Source: Qipengyuania atrilutea
GTDB lineage: Bacteria; Pseudomonadota; Alphaproteobacteria; Sphingomonadales; Sphingomonadaceae
Reading direction: 5' to 3'
Assembly: GCF_013370205.1 (NCBI RefSeq)
Contig: NZ_JABWGV010000002.1
Span: 558,001 to 622,000 of the forward strand
DNA: 64,000 bases
Under the pieces are notes generated by a model that worked only from the letters and a program-made list of their open reading frames with translations, made no database searches and was not told the origin of the DNA. How positions within the stretch are numbered: position 1 is the first letter of the stretch; each line of letters opens with the position of its first letter. The translations under genes were made by a program, and so were the position numbers. Of the stretch, positions 1 through 8,294 are shown piece after piece.

Positions 1-281
1 GAGGCTCCTGCGGACGAGCCGTTGATGCTGCCCGCCTGATTGACCTCGTACTGATCGTATTCGGGCCGGGCCTCGCCCGCTTCGCTATGGACCGCCTGCG
101 GTTGATCGCCGTCGATGCCCGAGTTCTCGCGCGCCTGGTTGCGGCGTTTCTCTTCCTGCGCGTCCTGCTGCGCTTTGCGCCGCGCTTCGTCTTCGCGGCC
201 GCCGGTGCGCTGCGGCTCAATCGGGTTGTTCGGCTCGCCGTGCGTGACCTTGCGGCTGTCGTCTGGTTCGTATTCGCCCAT
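1..281 (-). CDS. Hypothetical hydrophilic protein, 3' part missing at window edge
   Basis: A minus-strand reading frame starts with ATG at 279-281 and runs open through the left edge, giving at least 93 residues. An AAGGA ribosome binding site lies about nine bases before the ATG. The product begins MGEYEPDDSRKVTHGEPNN and is very hydrophilic, rich in Arg, Gln, Glu, Asn and Gly, with no membrane segment and an acid/base-rich middle that is probably disordered or coiled. I do not recognise the family. It is divergent from nrdB, so the roughly 250-base gap between them should hold both promoters. The good RBS and the lack of stops support a real gene; the carboxy end cannot be judged. Confidence 0.6.
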   Translation of the reverse strand, partial: MGEYEPDDSRKVTHGEPNNPIEPQRTGGREDEARRKAQQDAQEEKRRNQARENSGIDGDQPQAVHSEAGEARPEYDQYEVNQAGSINGSSAGA

Positions 282-533
282 GGGGAGTATCCTTTTGCAT
301 TTGCGAGGGCCTTGGTGCCCGCGCGCTCGTAAAAGTTAACGGCTGCCCCGCGCTGCCGTTCCCCCGTCTCGCGCCGCTGCGGCCCACCTGCGTGACGCAT
401 TTACCCCCGCCTGCACAAAATCTCGTCGTTATCCCCACCCGATTGACCCCTCTTGCTATCGAATCACCGGCATGGTTTCCTATGTTGGTTGTTCGCCTTT
501 CATTCCGCTCGGACATCTGCCGGAGAAATCAAC

Positions 534-1592
534 ATGTCGCTGACCGAAGCCCGCAAGACCTACAAGCCCTTCGAATATCCGTGGGCCTACGACTTCTGGA
601 AGCGCCAGCAGCAGATCCACTGGATGCCGGAAGAAGTGCCGCTGGGAGAGGACTGCCGCGACTGGGCGCAGAACCTCACCGCGCACGAGCGCAACCTGCT
701 CACGCAGATCTTCCGCTTCTTCACCCAGGCGGATGTCGAGGTGCAGGATTGCTACCACGAGAAATACGGCCGCGTCTTCAAGCCGACCGAGGTGAAGATG
801 ATGCTTGCCGCCTTCAGCAATATGGAGACGGTGCACATCGCCGCCTATTCGCACCTGCTCGACACGATCGGGATGCCGGAAAGCGAATACGGCATGTTCC
901 TCGAATATGAGGAGATGAAGGCGAAGCACGACTATCTGCAGGATTTTGGCGTCGACAGCGACGAGGACATCGCCCGCACGCTCGCCATGTTCGGCGGCTT
1001 TACCGAGGGGCTGCAGCTGTTCGCCAGCTTCGCCATGCTGATGAACTTCCCGCGCTTCAACAAGATGAAAGGCATGGGCCAGATAGTGAGCTGGTCGGTG
1101 CGCGACGAAAGCCTGCACTGCGAAGGCATCACCAAGCTCTTCCACGCCTTCTGCGAGGAACGCGGCTGCCTGACCAAGGCGGTCAAGGAAGACATCATGG
1201 ACGCCTGCCAGAAGACGGTGCGGCTGGAGGATGCCTTCATCGACCTCGCGTTCGAGGACGGCCCCGTGCCCGGCATGACCGCGAAAGAGATCAAGAAATA
1301 CATTCGCTACATCGCCGACTGGCGCCTGCAGCAGCTCGGCCTGCCCGCGATTTACATGGTGGAAGATCACCCGCTGCCGTGGCTCACCCCGCTGCTGAAC
1401 GGCGTGGAGCACGCCAACTTCTTCGAAACGCGCGCGACCGAATATTCCAAGGGCGCGACGAAGGGCAACTGGCAGGACGTGTGGGCCAGCTTCGACAACC
1501 GCAAGAAAGCCAAGGCCGCGAACGAGGAAGCCGCTGAAGACGACGGTCCGGGGCTGTTCGGGGACGAGAGTGAGGGAGTGGCTGCGGAGTAG
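534..1592 (+). CDS. nrdB: Ribonucleoside-diphosphate reductase, beta subunit (class Ia)
   Basis: This is the 352-residue radical-generating subunit of aerobic ribonucleotide reductase, which with NrdA makes deoxyribonucleotides in the cytoplasm. The ATG at 534 is chosen because GGAG precedes it at a good distance and the product then begins MSLTEARKTYKPFEYPWAYDF, as in the family; an in-frame upstream start would add an unrelated leader. The diiron ligands are visible in the helices ADVEVQD, NMETVH, FTEGLQLF and VRDESLHCEG, and the radical tyrosine is expected in HIAAYSHLL. The C-terminal tail is acidic and ends in a short variable region, as expected for the part that docks to NrdA. nrdA is not adjacent; it must lie elsewhere. 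Confidence 0.95.
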   Translation: MSLTEARKTYKPFEYPWAYDFWKRQQQIHWMPEEVPLGEDCRDWAQNLTAHERNLLTQIFRFFTQADVEVQDCYHEKYGRVFKPTEVKMMLAAFSNMETVHIAAYSHLLDTIGMPESEYGMFLEYEEMKAKHDYLQDFGVDSDEDIARTLAMFGGFTEGLQLFASFAMLMNFPRFNKMKGMGQIVSWSVRDESLHCEGITKLFHAFCEERGCLTKAVKEDIMDACQKTVRLEDAFIDLAFEDGPVPGMTAKEIKKYIRYIADWRLQQLGLPAIYMVEDHPLPWLTPLLNGVEHANFFETRATEYSKGATKGNWQDVWASFDNRKKAKAANEEAAEDDGPGLFGDESEGVAAE

Positions 1593-1600
1593 GCGTCTTC

Positions 1601-1614
1601 TACCTAGCTAGGTA
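1601..1614. promoter_or_regulatory. 14-bp perfect palindrome TACCTAGCTAGGTA over the RBS of the kinase operon
   Basis: The sequence reads identically on both strands over 14 bases and lies in the 28-base gap between the nrdB stop and the ATG at 1621. Its right arm contains AGG, which is the only ribosome-binding-like sequence for the kinase gene, so a bound protein or an RNA hairpin here could control expression of the pair. That it is an operator is inference; only the palindrome and its position are seen. Confidence 0.4.
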
Positions 1615-1620
1615 AAACAT

Positions 1621-2448
1621 ATGAGTGGCCCAAAGCTACATGGCAATGAGCTTACGGAGCGTTTTACGATATTGAACGAGCAATATCCGAACTCCGAAGG
1701 GCAGCTATTTCCTGTTCGTCTACGCACGAGAGAAATACCGCCTGCGGGCGCTCACATTGAGTTTATCTCGCGTGCCGACGATGAAAATTTATATTATTGC
1801 AAATCCGACAAAGGCGGATTGCCTTGTCGGATGCGCGAAGCTTTTTATTCTCAATTAGCTACGGAGCTTGCATTAGCCCCACCTGATTTCAGGGTGGTTG
1901 AAGATGAGGACACGGACGAAACATTTTTCGGTTCGCGGCGCATGCCTTCAACTGCGACGGATGTGGCGCGCATCCAGTTTCTAAGAACAGAGCGAAAGGA
2001 CGAACTGGGCAGACGCCTTTCGTTTCCAAGTCGTTGGTTCAGTCAACTGTATGCCTTTGATCTTTTCATCGGAAACACAGATCGTAGCGCTGACAATATC
2101 ATAGCTTTGAACGATACGACGCCAATGCGACTCCGCCCTATCGATTTCTCGGCAGCAAATCTCGGAAGCTGTGGGATCACTGAATTTCCGAATGGAAAAA
2201 CTGAGACAGTTCATGTAGCGCGCAAACTGCGCACGGTTCATAGCTTCTTTGAAGACTCGGCACTGCAGATGGTCGATAAGATAAGAGCCGTTCCAAGGTC
2301 GGTTATCAAAAGTTTTTTTCGCGCGATGCCTAGTGAATGGGTTGATGTGGGAGAAAGGGAACGAATTGATGAGATTTGGTCAGGTTCGCTACTTCTCGAG
2401 CGTGTTGAAGCTTTGTGCGCTGGCCTAAAAAATGGCCATCTCTTGTAA
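1621..2448 (+). CDS. HipA-like protein kinase
   Basis: The 275-residue product shows the core of a HipA/PI3-kinase-like fold. A strand ending in Lys61 (NLYYCK) could bind ATP. A helix with Glu73 (REAFYSQLATELAL) matches the conserved helix of HipA proteins. A catalytic loop GNTDRSADN spans residues 151-159, with Asp154 and Asn159, and a metal-binding IDFSAAN follows at Asp175. It is shorter than HipA toxins (about 430) and lacks their N-terminal subdomain. It overlaps the next gene by 17 bases, so the two are translationally coupled. The DNA is clearly richer in A+T than nrdB or argB, which points to horizontal transfer. The substrate is unknown; kinase activity is inferred from the motifs. 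Confidence 0.75.
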   Translation: MSGPKLHGNELTERFTILNEQYPNSEGQLFPVRLRTREIPPAGAHIEFISRADDENLYYCKSDKGGLPCRMREAFYSQLATELALAPPDFRVVEDEDTDETFFGSRRMPSTATDVARIQFLRTERKDELGRRLSFPSRWFSQLYAFDLFIGNTDRSADNIIALNDTTPMRLRPIDFSAANLGSCGITEFPNGKTETVHVARKLRTVHSFFEDSALQMVDKIRAVPRSVIKSFFRAMPSEWVDVGERERIDEIWSGSLLLERVEALCAGLKNGHLL

Positions 2449-3313
2449 ATTTTGGGTTTTGAAATTCCACTCGAACGAGTTGCGGAATGAGTGTTTGAAC
2501 GTTGGTTTGTTGGTAGAGAGTGACGGAAAGTTTAGCGTGCGCCATGCACGTAAATTAGACAAGGTGCGTGCCATCTCTGCAGCACTTGACCCTAGTGATC
2601 TTCTAAATGAACTCAATCACGTAGTTGCGTCGGTCAAGGATTGCTCTTTTGACGACGTTGCTCAGCGTGTTGCAGCTAGCAGCTTCTTAGAATGTAATTT
2701 TAAAGGTACATTCACGCCGGGGTCCAATGTATTAGCTGAACATTACATTTCTGATCTGATGGTACGCTATGTGGATGCCGAAGTCGCACCACCCAAGCCA
2801 GTTCGCAAAAGACCAACAAAGCTTAGGCAAGAGATCGCAAAGCTTTTCCGTTCTGAAAAGATTCTCGCGAAGCCTTCCGAAGGTTTAGATAGTCATCGCA
2901 TTTTGTATCGTCATTCTTTGGCTGAAGGGGTCGAGGCCGACTTTGTTCTGAAAAACGGAGCGTATCATGTCGTTGAGTCAGTCGATGCGAGTTCGACGGA
3001 AGTTTCCCTTCAACGTTCTCTGTATGAGATCGCAATGTCTACTTTGACCTTTGAACACGCGCGAATAGGGTTCGGTAATAATTCGGTTCGGCCTAAACTT
3101 GTTTATCAGGCTCCAGCTGATTTAGAGCGAGCGCTCGCTCCCTCTCTATACGCTGTAGAGCATCAAGGGGCAGAACTGATTAACTGGGCAAGTGAAGAAA
3201 ACAAAGTACAGTTTTTAGAGAAGTTTGCGAACCTTGCCATCTCTTCTGAACCGAAACGTAATGCTCCAACGTTGTTCAATGCTAGTGCATTGCCTCCCAC
3301 AAAGCTGAATTGA
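2432..3313 (+). CDS. DUF3037-like protein with possible nuclease-like C-terminal domain
   Basis: The 293-residue product begins with a strand pattern ending in NVGLLVESDGKF, which resembles the start of DUF3037 proteins, a family often encoded next to HipA-like kinases. After a basic Pro/Lys linker (about residues 115-135) the C-terminal half contains GVEADFVLKNGAYHVVESVD with Asp170 and Glu182. This Asp, then hydrophobic-Glu-x-hydrophobic layout is reminiscent of PD-(D/E)XK nucleases, but the usual Lys is replaced by Val. The nuclease idea is therefore only a suggestion. The gene overlaps the kinase gene by 17 bases and shares its AT-rich composition. It could equally be a partner or inhibitor of the kinase in a toxin-antitoxin or defence pair. 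Confidence 0.6.
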   Translation: MAISCKFWVLKFHSNELRNECLNVGLLVESDGKFSVRHARKLDKVRAISAALDPSDLLNELNHVVASVKDCSFDDVAQRVAASSFLECNFKGTFTPGSNVLAEHYISDLMVRYVDAEVAPPKPVRKRPTKLRQEIAKLFRSEKILAKPSEGLDSHRILYRHSLAEGVEADFVLKNGAYHVVESVDASSTEVSLQRSLYEIAMSTLTFEHARIGFGNNSVRPKLVYQAPADLERALAPSLYAVEHQGAELINWASEENKVQFLEKFANLAISSEPKRNAPTLFNASALPPTKLN

Positions 3314-3323
3314 GTTCAAATCC

Positions 3324-3341
3324 CCCTCCCCGTGGGGAGGG
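3324..3341. repeat. Perfect GC hairpin (REP-like palindrome) after the AT-rich island
   Basis: CCCTCCCC and GGGGAGGG face each other across a GT loop, and a run of G-rich sequence (ctgggggtggggg) follows. Such C-rich/G-rich palindromes are common dispersed intergenic repeats in high-GC proteobacteria, and this one sits exactly at the downstream border of the AT-rich gene pair. It could also stop transcription of the pair, though it has no T-run. Confidence 0.55.
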
Positions 3342-3402
3342 CTGGGGGTGGGGGCGGCGGAGCAGTTTCGGGACCAGCCCACCCTGCTGCGACTAGCTTC
3401 GC

Positions 3403-3606
3403 GTGATCGCGATCAACCTCGTCGCCTTCGCTGCTTTCGGCATCGATAAGATCTTGGCGGAAGGCGGGCGGCGGCGGATCAGCGAAGCGCGTCTGCTAAG
3501 CTGGGCCGCGTTGGGCGGTACGCCCGGAGCTTACGCCGGACGGCAACTATTCAGGCACAAGACCCGCAAGAAAAGCTTCAGCGACAGGTTGCATACGCTC
3601 GCCATC
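3403..3606 (+). pseudogene. DUF1294 membrane protein remnant
   Basis: A GTG-initiated frame encodes the central DUF1294 signature: NLVAFAAFGIDK, then RRISEARLL, GGTPGAYAGR and LFRHKTRKKSF. Family members are about 85-100 residues, with a few more residues in front of INLVAF and a hydrophobic stretch after the HKTRK motif. Here a stop lies just upstream of the GTG, there is no ribosome binding site, and after about residue 68 the frame runs on for some 260 residues of arginine/serine-rich sequence antisense to other genes, with no hydrophobic tail. Both ends therefore look damaged, so I call it a remnant; sequencing error is an alternative. It directly follows the AT-rich island. Confidence 0.55.
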
Positions 3607-3663
3607 CGAGATGAAGACGGAGACGAACACCGCCAATGCGGCGGGAAGGGCGTATTTGCGCAT
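3547..3663 (-). CDS. Possible 38-residue membrane or exported peptide
   Basis: ATG at 3661-3663 opens a 38-residue frame beginning MRKYALPAALAVFVSVFISD, a positively charged start followed by a hydrophobic stretch that could be a membrane anchor or signal sequence. It lies downstream of the SNase-like gene on the same strand. No good ribosome binding site is visible, and its last third is antisense to the conserved HKTRK motif of the DUF1294 remnant, so it may be an accident of the reverse strand. Confidence 0.22.
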   Translation of the reverse strand: MRKYALPAALAVFVSVFISDGERMQPVAEAFLAGLVPE

Positions 3664-3729
3664 TGCGCCATTCTGCACCCTGCGGGCTCTTTTCGCCACT
3701 GCTTTCCTACAGCGGATCGCCAGTTCCAC

Positions 3730-4298
3730 TCAAGCGCACCAGTCGGTCTCGTCCCCGCCCCAGCCGCTTTCGCCCGCGAGCCCGCGCTTGAGCATGTGGT
3801 CGGCGAGGAAACCTTGTCCGAGGAAGCGTTCGGTGCCGCTGACCATGCGGCGGGCACTGCGGAGCTCGCGGCCGTATTTGTCGCGCGGGGACCGTCTCCG
3901 CCCGAGAGTTCGAAGGGCTGCGCGCTCAGCCATCGGGAGAGTTCGGCGGTCGCTTCGCGGGCTCTGTCGCGCTCGGCTTCGCAAGCTCCGTCGGTCTCGG
4001 GCGCGTCGTACCCGGTCAGGCGAATGCGGCGCGGACCGGCGGCGAGCGTGTCGCCGTCGATCGCGCACATCGCGGCGCCGCGGCTGCCTTCGCCGCAAAC
4101 GGGGACGCGCCCGTCGCGCAGCACCCAGGTCTCGCCCCCGGTCAGCCCGAGCCGCTGCGCGACGACCAGGAGCCCGAAGACCAGCGCCAAGGCGAGCGAG
4201 GCGCGGAAGGTGCGCAAAACGCTGCCCAGCCGCTTCTTGCGCCGCCGCTGTCGGTGCCAGCGCTGGTCGAAACGCGGCGGCCGCGCACGGCGCTTCAC
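3730..4298 (-). pseudogene. SNase-like (thermonuclease family) gene with one-base frameshift
   Basis: From GTG at 4296-4298 the frame encodes a basic leader, a membrane anchor (about residues 28-45, [13 protein letters not shown]) and an SNase-like domain with CAIDGDTL and [12 protein letters not shown]. In this frame the match ends near base 3890. The rest, [10 protein letters not shown] and GFLADHMLKRGLA, continues in another frame to the stop at 3730. Adding one C to the C4 run (bases 3887-3890, GGGG on the plus strand) joins the halves into about 189 residues, the size expected of anchored SNase-like proteins. The start overlaps the upstream stop as GTGA, so the two genes form an operon. 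Either the gene is dead or phase-variable, or the assembly dropped a base. Confidence 0.75.
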
Positions 4299-4585
4299 CG
4301 CCCGGCGCCCGCTCCCGGTATCGCATCGACAGTCCATTTCGCTTCGGCGAGGCTGCAGCCGGTTGCTTCGCGAAGGAGCTTGATCGCCTCGATCCGCTCG
4401 CCGCTGCGGACGAGCGCATCGATCCGCTGGCGGACTTCGGGCGGAACGCTCTCGAGGTCGACGGTGCGTTTCGCCGCTTGCGATACATGGCGTCGGCCCA
4501 CGCCGACTCCGATGCGGTACATGACGTACGACCAGATGACGAGGATCAGGATCGGAGTGAAGCTGAGTTCGGAAAAAGCGCTCAT
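4295..4585 (-). CDS. Small membrane protein with ribosomal L7/L12 C-terminal-like domain
   Basis: The 96-residue product starts at ATG 4583-4585 with a transmembrane helix (about residues 8-26, [20 protein letters not shown]). The tail contains [13 protein letters not shown] and [10 protein letters not shown], the pattern of the ribosomal protein L7/L12 C-terminal fold. The N-terminal dimerisation region of true L7/L12 is absent, so it is not a ribosomal stalk protein. Proteins of this build are known in proteobacteria without a firm function. It leads a short operon with the SNase-like gene (4-bp overlap) and is divergent from argB, 100 bases away. Confidence 0.7.
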   Translation of the reverse strand: MSAFSELSFTPILILVIWSYVMYRIGVGVGRRHVSQAAKRTVDLESVPPEVRQRIDALVRSGERIEAIKLLREATGCSLAEAKWTVDAIPGAGAGR

Positions 4586-4685
4586 GACGCGGCGCCTTCT
4601 GCCCGCTTCCCAACCATTCGCCAAGCCGCTATGCGCGGGGCCTTCCCGATCAAAGCGAACTTCGAAGCAAAGTGATGACGCGGCC

Positions 4686-5621
4686 ATGAGCGAGACTGCG
4701 AACGATACGACAGGCCCGGCGGGGTCCGGCGGAACCCATGCGAAGGCGCAGGTGCTGATTGAGGCACTACCGTATTTCCAGCGCTACGCCGGACGCACCT
4801 TCGTCGTGAAATACGGCGGCCACGCGATGGGCGACGAGCGCGCCGCGCGCGAGTTCGCAGAGGATATCGTGCTCCTGAAAGCGGTGGGCATCAACCCTGT
4901 CGTCGTACACGGCGGCGGGCCGCAGATCGGCGCGATGCTGAAGAAGCTCGGGGTCGAAAGCGAGTTCGTGGACGGCCTGCGCGTTACCGACAAGGCCACG
5001 GCGGAAATCGCGGAGATGGTCCTGTCGGGTGCGATCAACAAGCAACTCGTCGGGTGGATAGCGCGCGCCGGAGGCAAGGCGATCGGCGTGTCCGGCAAGG
5101 ACGGCAATCTCGTCACTGCGGAGAAGGTCGAGCGGACCGTGAAGGACCCGGACAGCCTCATCGAACAGGCGGTCGACCTGGGCTTCGTCGGGAAGCCCGC
5201 AGTAGTCGATACGTCGCTGCTCGAAACCGCTACGGCCAGCGGGATGATCCCCGTCGTCGCCCCGATCGGTGCGGGGGCGGACGGGCATACCTACAACATC
5301 AACGCCGACGTCATGGCAGGCGCGATCGCGGGCGCGCTGGGTGCGGCACGGCTGTTCCTGCTGACCGATGTCGCCGGCGTGCTGGACGATGCTGGCGAGC
5401 TTCTCACCGACCTCACGCCGCGCAGTATCGCGAAATTGAGGGAAGCAGGCACGATCACCGGCGGGATGATCCCAAAGCTCGAGACCTGCGTCGAAGCGGT
5501 CGAGGACGGCTGCGAGGCCGCAGTGGTGCTCGATGGACGGGTACCGCACGCCATGCTGCTCGAGTTCTTCACCTCGCGCGGGGCGGGCACGCTCATCCGC
5601 GCGGACGATGCTGCCGAATGA
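4686..5621 (+). CDS. argB: Acetylglutamate kinase
   Basis: ArgB phosphorylates N-acetyl-L-glutamate with ATP, the second step of arginine synthesis, in the cytoplasm. The 311-residue product has the amino-acid-kinase signatures [12 protein letters not shown] (phosphate-binding Lys), [42 protein letters not shown] and [10 protein letters not shown]. The ATG at 4686 gives a Gly/Thr-rich leader of about 20 residues before the conserved fold. It is transcribed alone or with the downstream yggT and folD, which follow on the same strand 95 bases later. Confidence 0.95.
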   Translation: MSETANDTTGPAGSGGTHAKAQVLIEALPYFQRYAGRTFVVKYGGHAMGDERAAREFAEDIVLLKAVGINPVVVHGGGPQIGAMLKKLGVESEFVDGLRVTDKATAEIAEMVLSGAINKQLVGWIARAGGKAIGVSGKDGNLVTAEKVERTVKDPDSLIEQAVDLGFVGKPAVVDTSLLETATASGMIPVVAPIGAGADGHTYNINADVMAGAIAGALGAARLFLLTDVAGVLDDAGELLTDLTPRSIAKLREAGTITGGMIPKLETCVEAVEDGCEAAVVLDGRVPHAMLLEFFTSRGAGTLIRADDAAE

Positions 5622-5716
5622 CTGGCTTCCGCAGCCAAGCGTGTTATATGGTCAACACACCAACATCAGGCGCAGAACGGCGCGCTAGACAACACCGACG
5701 GGAAGCTGAGTAACTT

Positions 5717-5995
5717 ATGGACGCCTTGATCCAGATTATCGTGATGATCACGAACGCGATCGTGATGCTTGTCATCATCCAGTTCGTGATCGGATTGCTG
5801 TTCGCATTCAACGTCATCAACCGCAGCAACGAGTTCATGACGCAGGTCTTCAACTCTATCAACGCCCTGCTCGAGCCGATCCTGCGTCCGATTCGCAAGC
5901 TGATCCCGAATACGGGCGCGATCGATTTCTCACCGCTCGTGCTGATCCTGCTGCTAAATGCGGTGGTGATCGTCCTTACCAGCATTGCGCGCTGA
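5717..5995 (+). CDS. YggT family membrane protein
   Basis: The 92-residue product has two hydrophobic segments (about residues 5-32 and 70-90) separated by [30 protein letters not shown], an arrangement with the conserved EP-LRP-R motif of the YggT family (single YGGT repeat). It would sit in the inner membrane; family members have been linked to osmotic stress and cell-envelope processes, but no reaction is known. It precedes folD by four bases, which suggests co-transcription. An inverted repeat GTGTT...AACAC lies at about 5640-5657, ahead of the gene. Confidence 0.88.
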   Translation: MDALIQIIVMITNAIVMLVIIQFVIGLLFAFNVINRSNEFMTQVFNSINALLEPILRPIRKLIPNTGAIDFSPLVLILLLNAVVIVLTSIAR

Positions 5996-5999
5996 TCCG

Positions 6000-6899
6000 A
6001 TGGGCGAAGCGGTGCGCATCGACGGAAAGGCATTTGCCGCGCGTTTGAGGGAGCGGGTCGGCGAGTACGCCAGCGCGTTCGTGGACAGGGCCGGGCGCAA
6101 AGCAGGTCTCGCCGTCGTTCTGGTTGGCGAGGATCCGGCGAGCAAGGTCTATGTCGGCGCGAAGGGGAAAGCGACGCTCGCGGCGAACATGAACAGCTTT
6201 GAGCACCGGCTCGATGCGGATGTCTCGCAGGACGAACTGCTGAAACTGGTCGAGCGGCTGAATACGGACGATTCGGTCGACGGCATCCTCGTCCAGCTGC
6301 CGCTTCCCGGTCATCTCGACGAGCAGGCCGTGATCGCCGCCATCGCGCCCGACAAGGACGTGGACGGATTCCACGTCATTAACGCAGGGCGTCTGTCGGT
6401 CGGGCAGGCGGGGTTCGTTCCCTGTACGCCGCTCGGCTGCATGATGTTGCTCACCGACAGGCTGGGCGACCTTTCGGGGCTGGAGGCGGTGGTTATCGGA
6501 CGCTCGAACATTGTCGGCAAGCCAATGGCGCAGCTGCTGCTCGACGCGAATGCGACGGTCACGATCGCGCACAGCCGGACGAAGAATCTGCCGGCAGTCG
6601 TGCGGCGTGCGGATATCGTCGTGGCGGCGGTCGGCAGGCCAGAGATGGTCAAGGTTGACTGGCTCAAGGACGGCGCGACGGTGATCGATGTCGGCATCAA
6701 CCGCCTTGCCCCCGAACCGGGCGAGGAGAAGGGGCGGCTCGTCGGCGATGTCGCCTATGACGAGGCGTTCGCAAAGGCCGGAGCCATCACCCCGGTCCCC
6801 GGCGGGGTCGGTCCGATGACCATCGCCGTTCTTTTGCGGAATACGCTAGTGGCGGCGTACCGTAACGCCGGTCTCGAACTCGAAGAGGGGGCGCTGTGA
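6000..6899 (+). CDS. folD: Bifunctional methylenetetrahydrofolate dehydrogenase / methenyltetrahydrofolate cyclohydrolase
   Basis: FolD interconverts 5,10-methylene-, methenyl- and 10-formyl-tetrahydrofolate with NADP. The 299-residue product shows the expected blocks: YVGAKGKA with the catalytic Lys, [46 protein letters not shown] (dinucleotide fold) and [11 protein letters not shown] near the end. ATG at 6000 is preferred over an in-frame TTG five codons upstream that would lie within yggT. It ends in a GTGA overlap with a lipoprotein gene, so folD, the lipoprotein and marC are read as one transcript. Confidence 0.95.
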   Translation: MGEAVRIDGKAFAARLRERVGEYASAFVDRAGRKAGLAVVLVGEDPASKVYVGAKGKATLAANMNSFEHRLDADVSQDELLKLVERLNTDDSVDGILVQLPLPGHLDEQAVIAAIAPDKDVDGFHVINAGRLSVGQAGFVPCTPLGCMMLLTDRLGDLSGLEAVVIGRSNIVGKPMAQLLLDANATVTIAHSRTKNLPAVVRRADIVVAAVGRPEMVKVDWLKDGATVIDVGINRLAPEPGEEKGRLVGDVAYDEAFAKAGAITPVPGGVGPMTIAVLLRNTLVAAYRNAGLELEEGAL

Positions 6900-7666
6900 T
6901 CCGCGGCGCGCTGATCGTTGCAACTCTATCGGCGCTGGCGCTGTCCGGCTGCTCCACCGGCCCGTCGCGCGAGGTCATCGACCGCGCATTGGCAGGCGCG
7001 CCGGGCGAAGCGCAGCCGAGCGATATCGTTTCGACGGAGATCGCATTCTCGCGCGAGGCGCGCGAGGACGGGCAGTGGACCGCCTTCGCTGAATATGCGG
7101 GCGACGGCGCGGTGATCCATACGCCTGCCGGTCCGGTCGCGGCGCGGCAGTGGCTCGCCCAGCGCGCCGATCCCGCGGCAGCAGAGCAATGGACGCCGAC
7201 CGCGATCTGGATGAGCTGCGATGGCGAAACCGCCGTGTCGCGCGGCCGATTCGCGCAGCCCGACAATACTTGGGGATACTACGCGACCGTATGGAAACGG
7301 CAGCGCGACAACTCCTACCGCTGGGTCTACCGGATCAGCGCTACCGACCCCGCCTTGACCGAGCGGCAACGAAGGGGGCGCGCCGAATTGCTCGATCCCG
7401 ATGGCGTGATCGTGGTCGAAGGCGACCCGATGATCCGTGGCGAAGTATCCGAGTGCACTGCGCCCATGCCGCCGCCGCCCGTCACTGTCGTTCCTGCGGG
7501 CATGACTGGCGACAGCGCAACGTCGCGCGATCGTTCGCTCGTGTACGATTGGGGGCAGTACGCTGACGGACGCCGAACTTTCGGGGTACGGATCGTCCAG
7601 AACGGCGCATGGAAGCAGGCACTGCGTTTTGACGTCGGTGCTGACGGCGAGGTTGCGCAGCCGTGA
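6896..7666 (+). CDS. Lipoprotein of unknown function
   Basis: The GTG start overlaps the folD stop by four bases. The first 20 residues form a lipoprotein signal with lipobox LSGC (Cys19), so the mature protein would be lipid-anchored in the envelope. Residues about 50-130 ([19 protein letters not shown] followed by VIHTPAGPV and a tryptophan-rich region) resemble the NTF2/SnoaL-like fold used by DUF4440-type proteins. That assignment is tentative. The C-terminal half has a Pro run ([11 protein letters not shown]) and ends with a predicted beta-rich segment. The next gene, marC, overlaps it by four bases. Confidence 0.75.
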   Translation: MIRGALIVATLSALALSGCSTGPSREVIDRALAGAPGEAQPSDIVSTEIAFSREAREDGQWTAFAEYAGDGAVIHTPAGPVAARQWLAQRADPAAAEQWTPTAIWMSCDGETAVSRGRFAQPDNTWGYYATVWKRQRDNSYRWVYRISATDPALTERQRRGRAELLDPDGVIVVEGDPMIRGEVSECTAPMPPPPVTVVPAGMTGDSATSRDRSLVYDWGQYADGRRTFGVRIVQNGAWKQALRFDVGADGEVAQP

Positions 7667-8286
7667 CGCAACTGTTCCTGTCGGCCTTCATTACCCTGTT
7701 CGTGGTCATCGACCCGCCCGGCTGCGCGCCGATCTATGCCGGGCTGACCAAAGGCGCGACTGCTGCGCAGGGCCGGACGATGGCAATCCGCGCGTGCCTG
7801 ATCGCGGCCGCTATCCTGCTGGTCTTCGCGCTGTTCGGTGAGCAACTGCTCGCGGCCCTTCACATCGAACTCGACAGTTTCCGCATCGCGGGCGGCCTCA
7901 TGCTGTTCTGGATCGCCTTCGAGATGGTGTTCGAAAAGCGGACCCAGCGCCGCGAACAGCGGGCTGAGAAAATTGCCGCCACGCCCGAAGTCGAGGACGT
8001 GTCGGTCTTCCCGATGGCGATACCGATGCTCGCCGGACCTGGCGCCATCGCGGCGGTCATGCTGCTTATGAACGAGGCCGCCGAGACAGCCCAGGCTTTG
8101 ACAGTACTCGGGGCGCTCGCAAGCGTACTCATACTGACTTTGCTCGCGCTCATAGCGGCGCGTCCGATCATGCGGCTGTTCGGCGACAAGGTGGAAGCGG
8201 CGATCACCCGCGTATTAGGCGTCTTGCTGGCGGCGCTCGCCGCGCAATACGTGATCGACGGCCTCAGGGGCAGCTTCGGCGTCTGA
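7663..8286 (+). CDS. MarC family integral membrane protein
   Basis: The 207-residue product has about six hydrophobic helices and the family pattern: TLFVVIDPPGCAPIY in the first helix, SFRIAGGLMLFWIAFEMVF in the third, and a loop followed by FPMAIPMLAGPGAIAAVM. MarC proteins (UPF0056) are inner-membrane proteins of uncertain role, no longer thought to confer multiple antibiotic resistance. It starts with GTG overlapping the lipoprotein stop and is the last gene of this rightward run; the next gene converges from the other strand after nine bases. Confidence 0.9.
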   Translation: MTQLFLSAFITLFVVIDPPGCAPIYAGLTKGATAAQGRTMAIRACLIAAAILLVFALFGEQLLAALHIELDSFRIAGGLMLFWIAFEMVFEKRTQRREQRAEKIAATPEVEDVSVFPMAIPMLAGPGAIAAVMLLMNEAAETAQALTVLGALASVLILTLLALIAARPIMRLFGDKVEAAITRVLGVLLAALAAQYVIDGLRGSFGV

Positions 8287-8294
8287 GAGCCTGG

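Noticed and set aside
480-1412. Long open frame antisense to nrdB
   Set aside because: It lies wholly on the reverse strand of a certain gene and has the Arg/Leu/His-rich make-up of a GC-rich shadow frame, without motifs or RBS.
3403-4383. A full 326-residue protein from the DUF1294 start
   Set aside because: Only the first about 68 residues resemble the family; the rest is antisense to the SNase-like and L7/L12-like genes.
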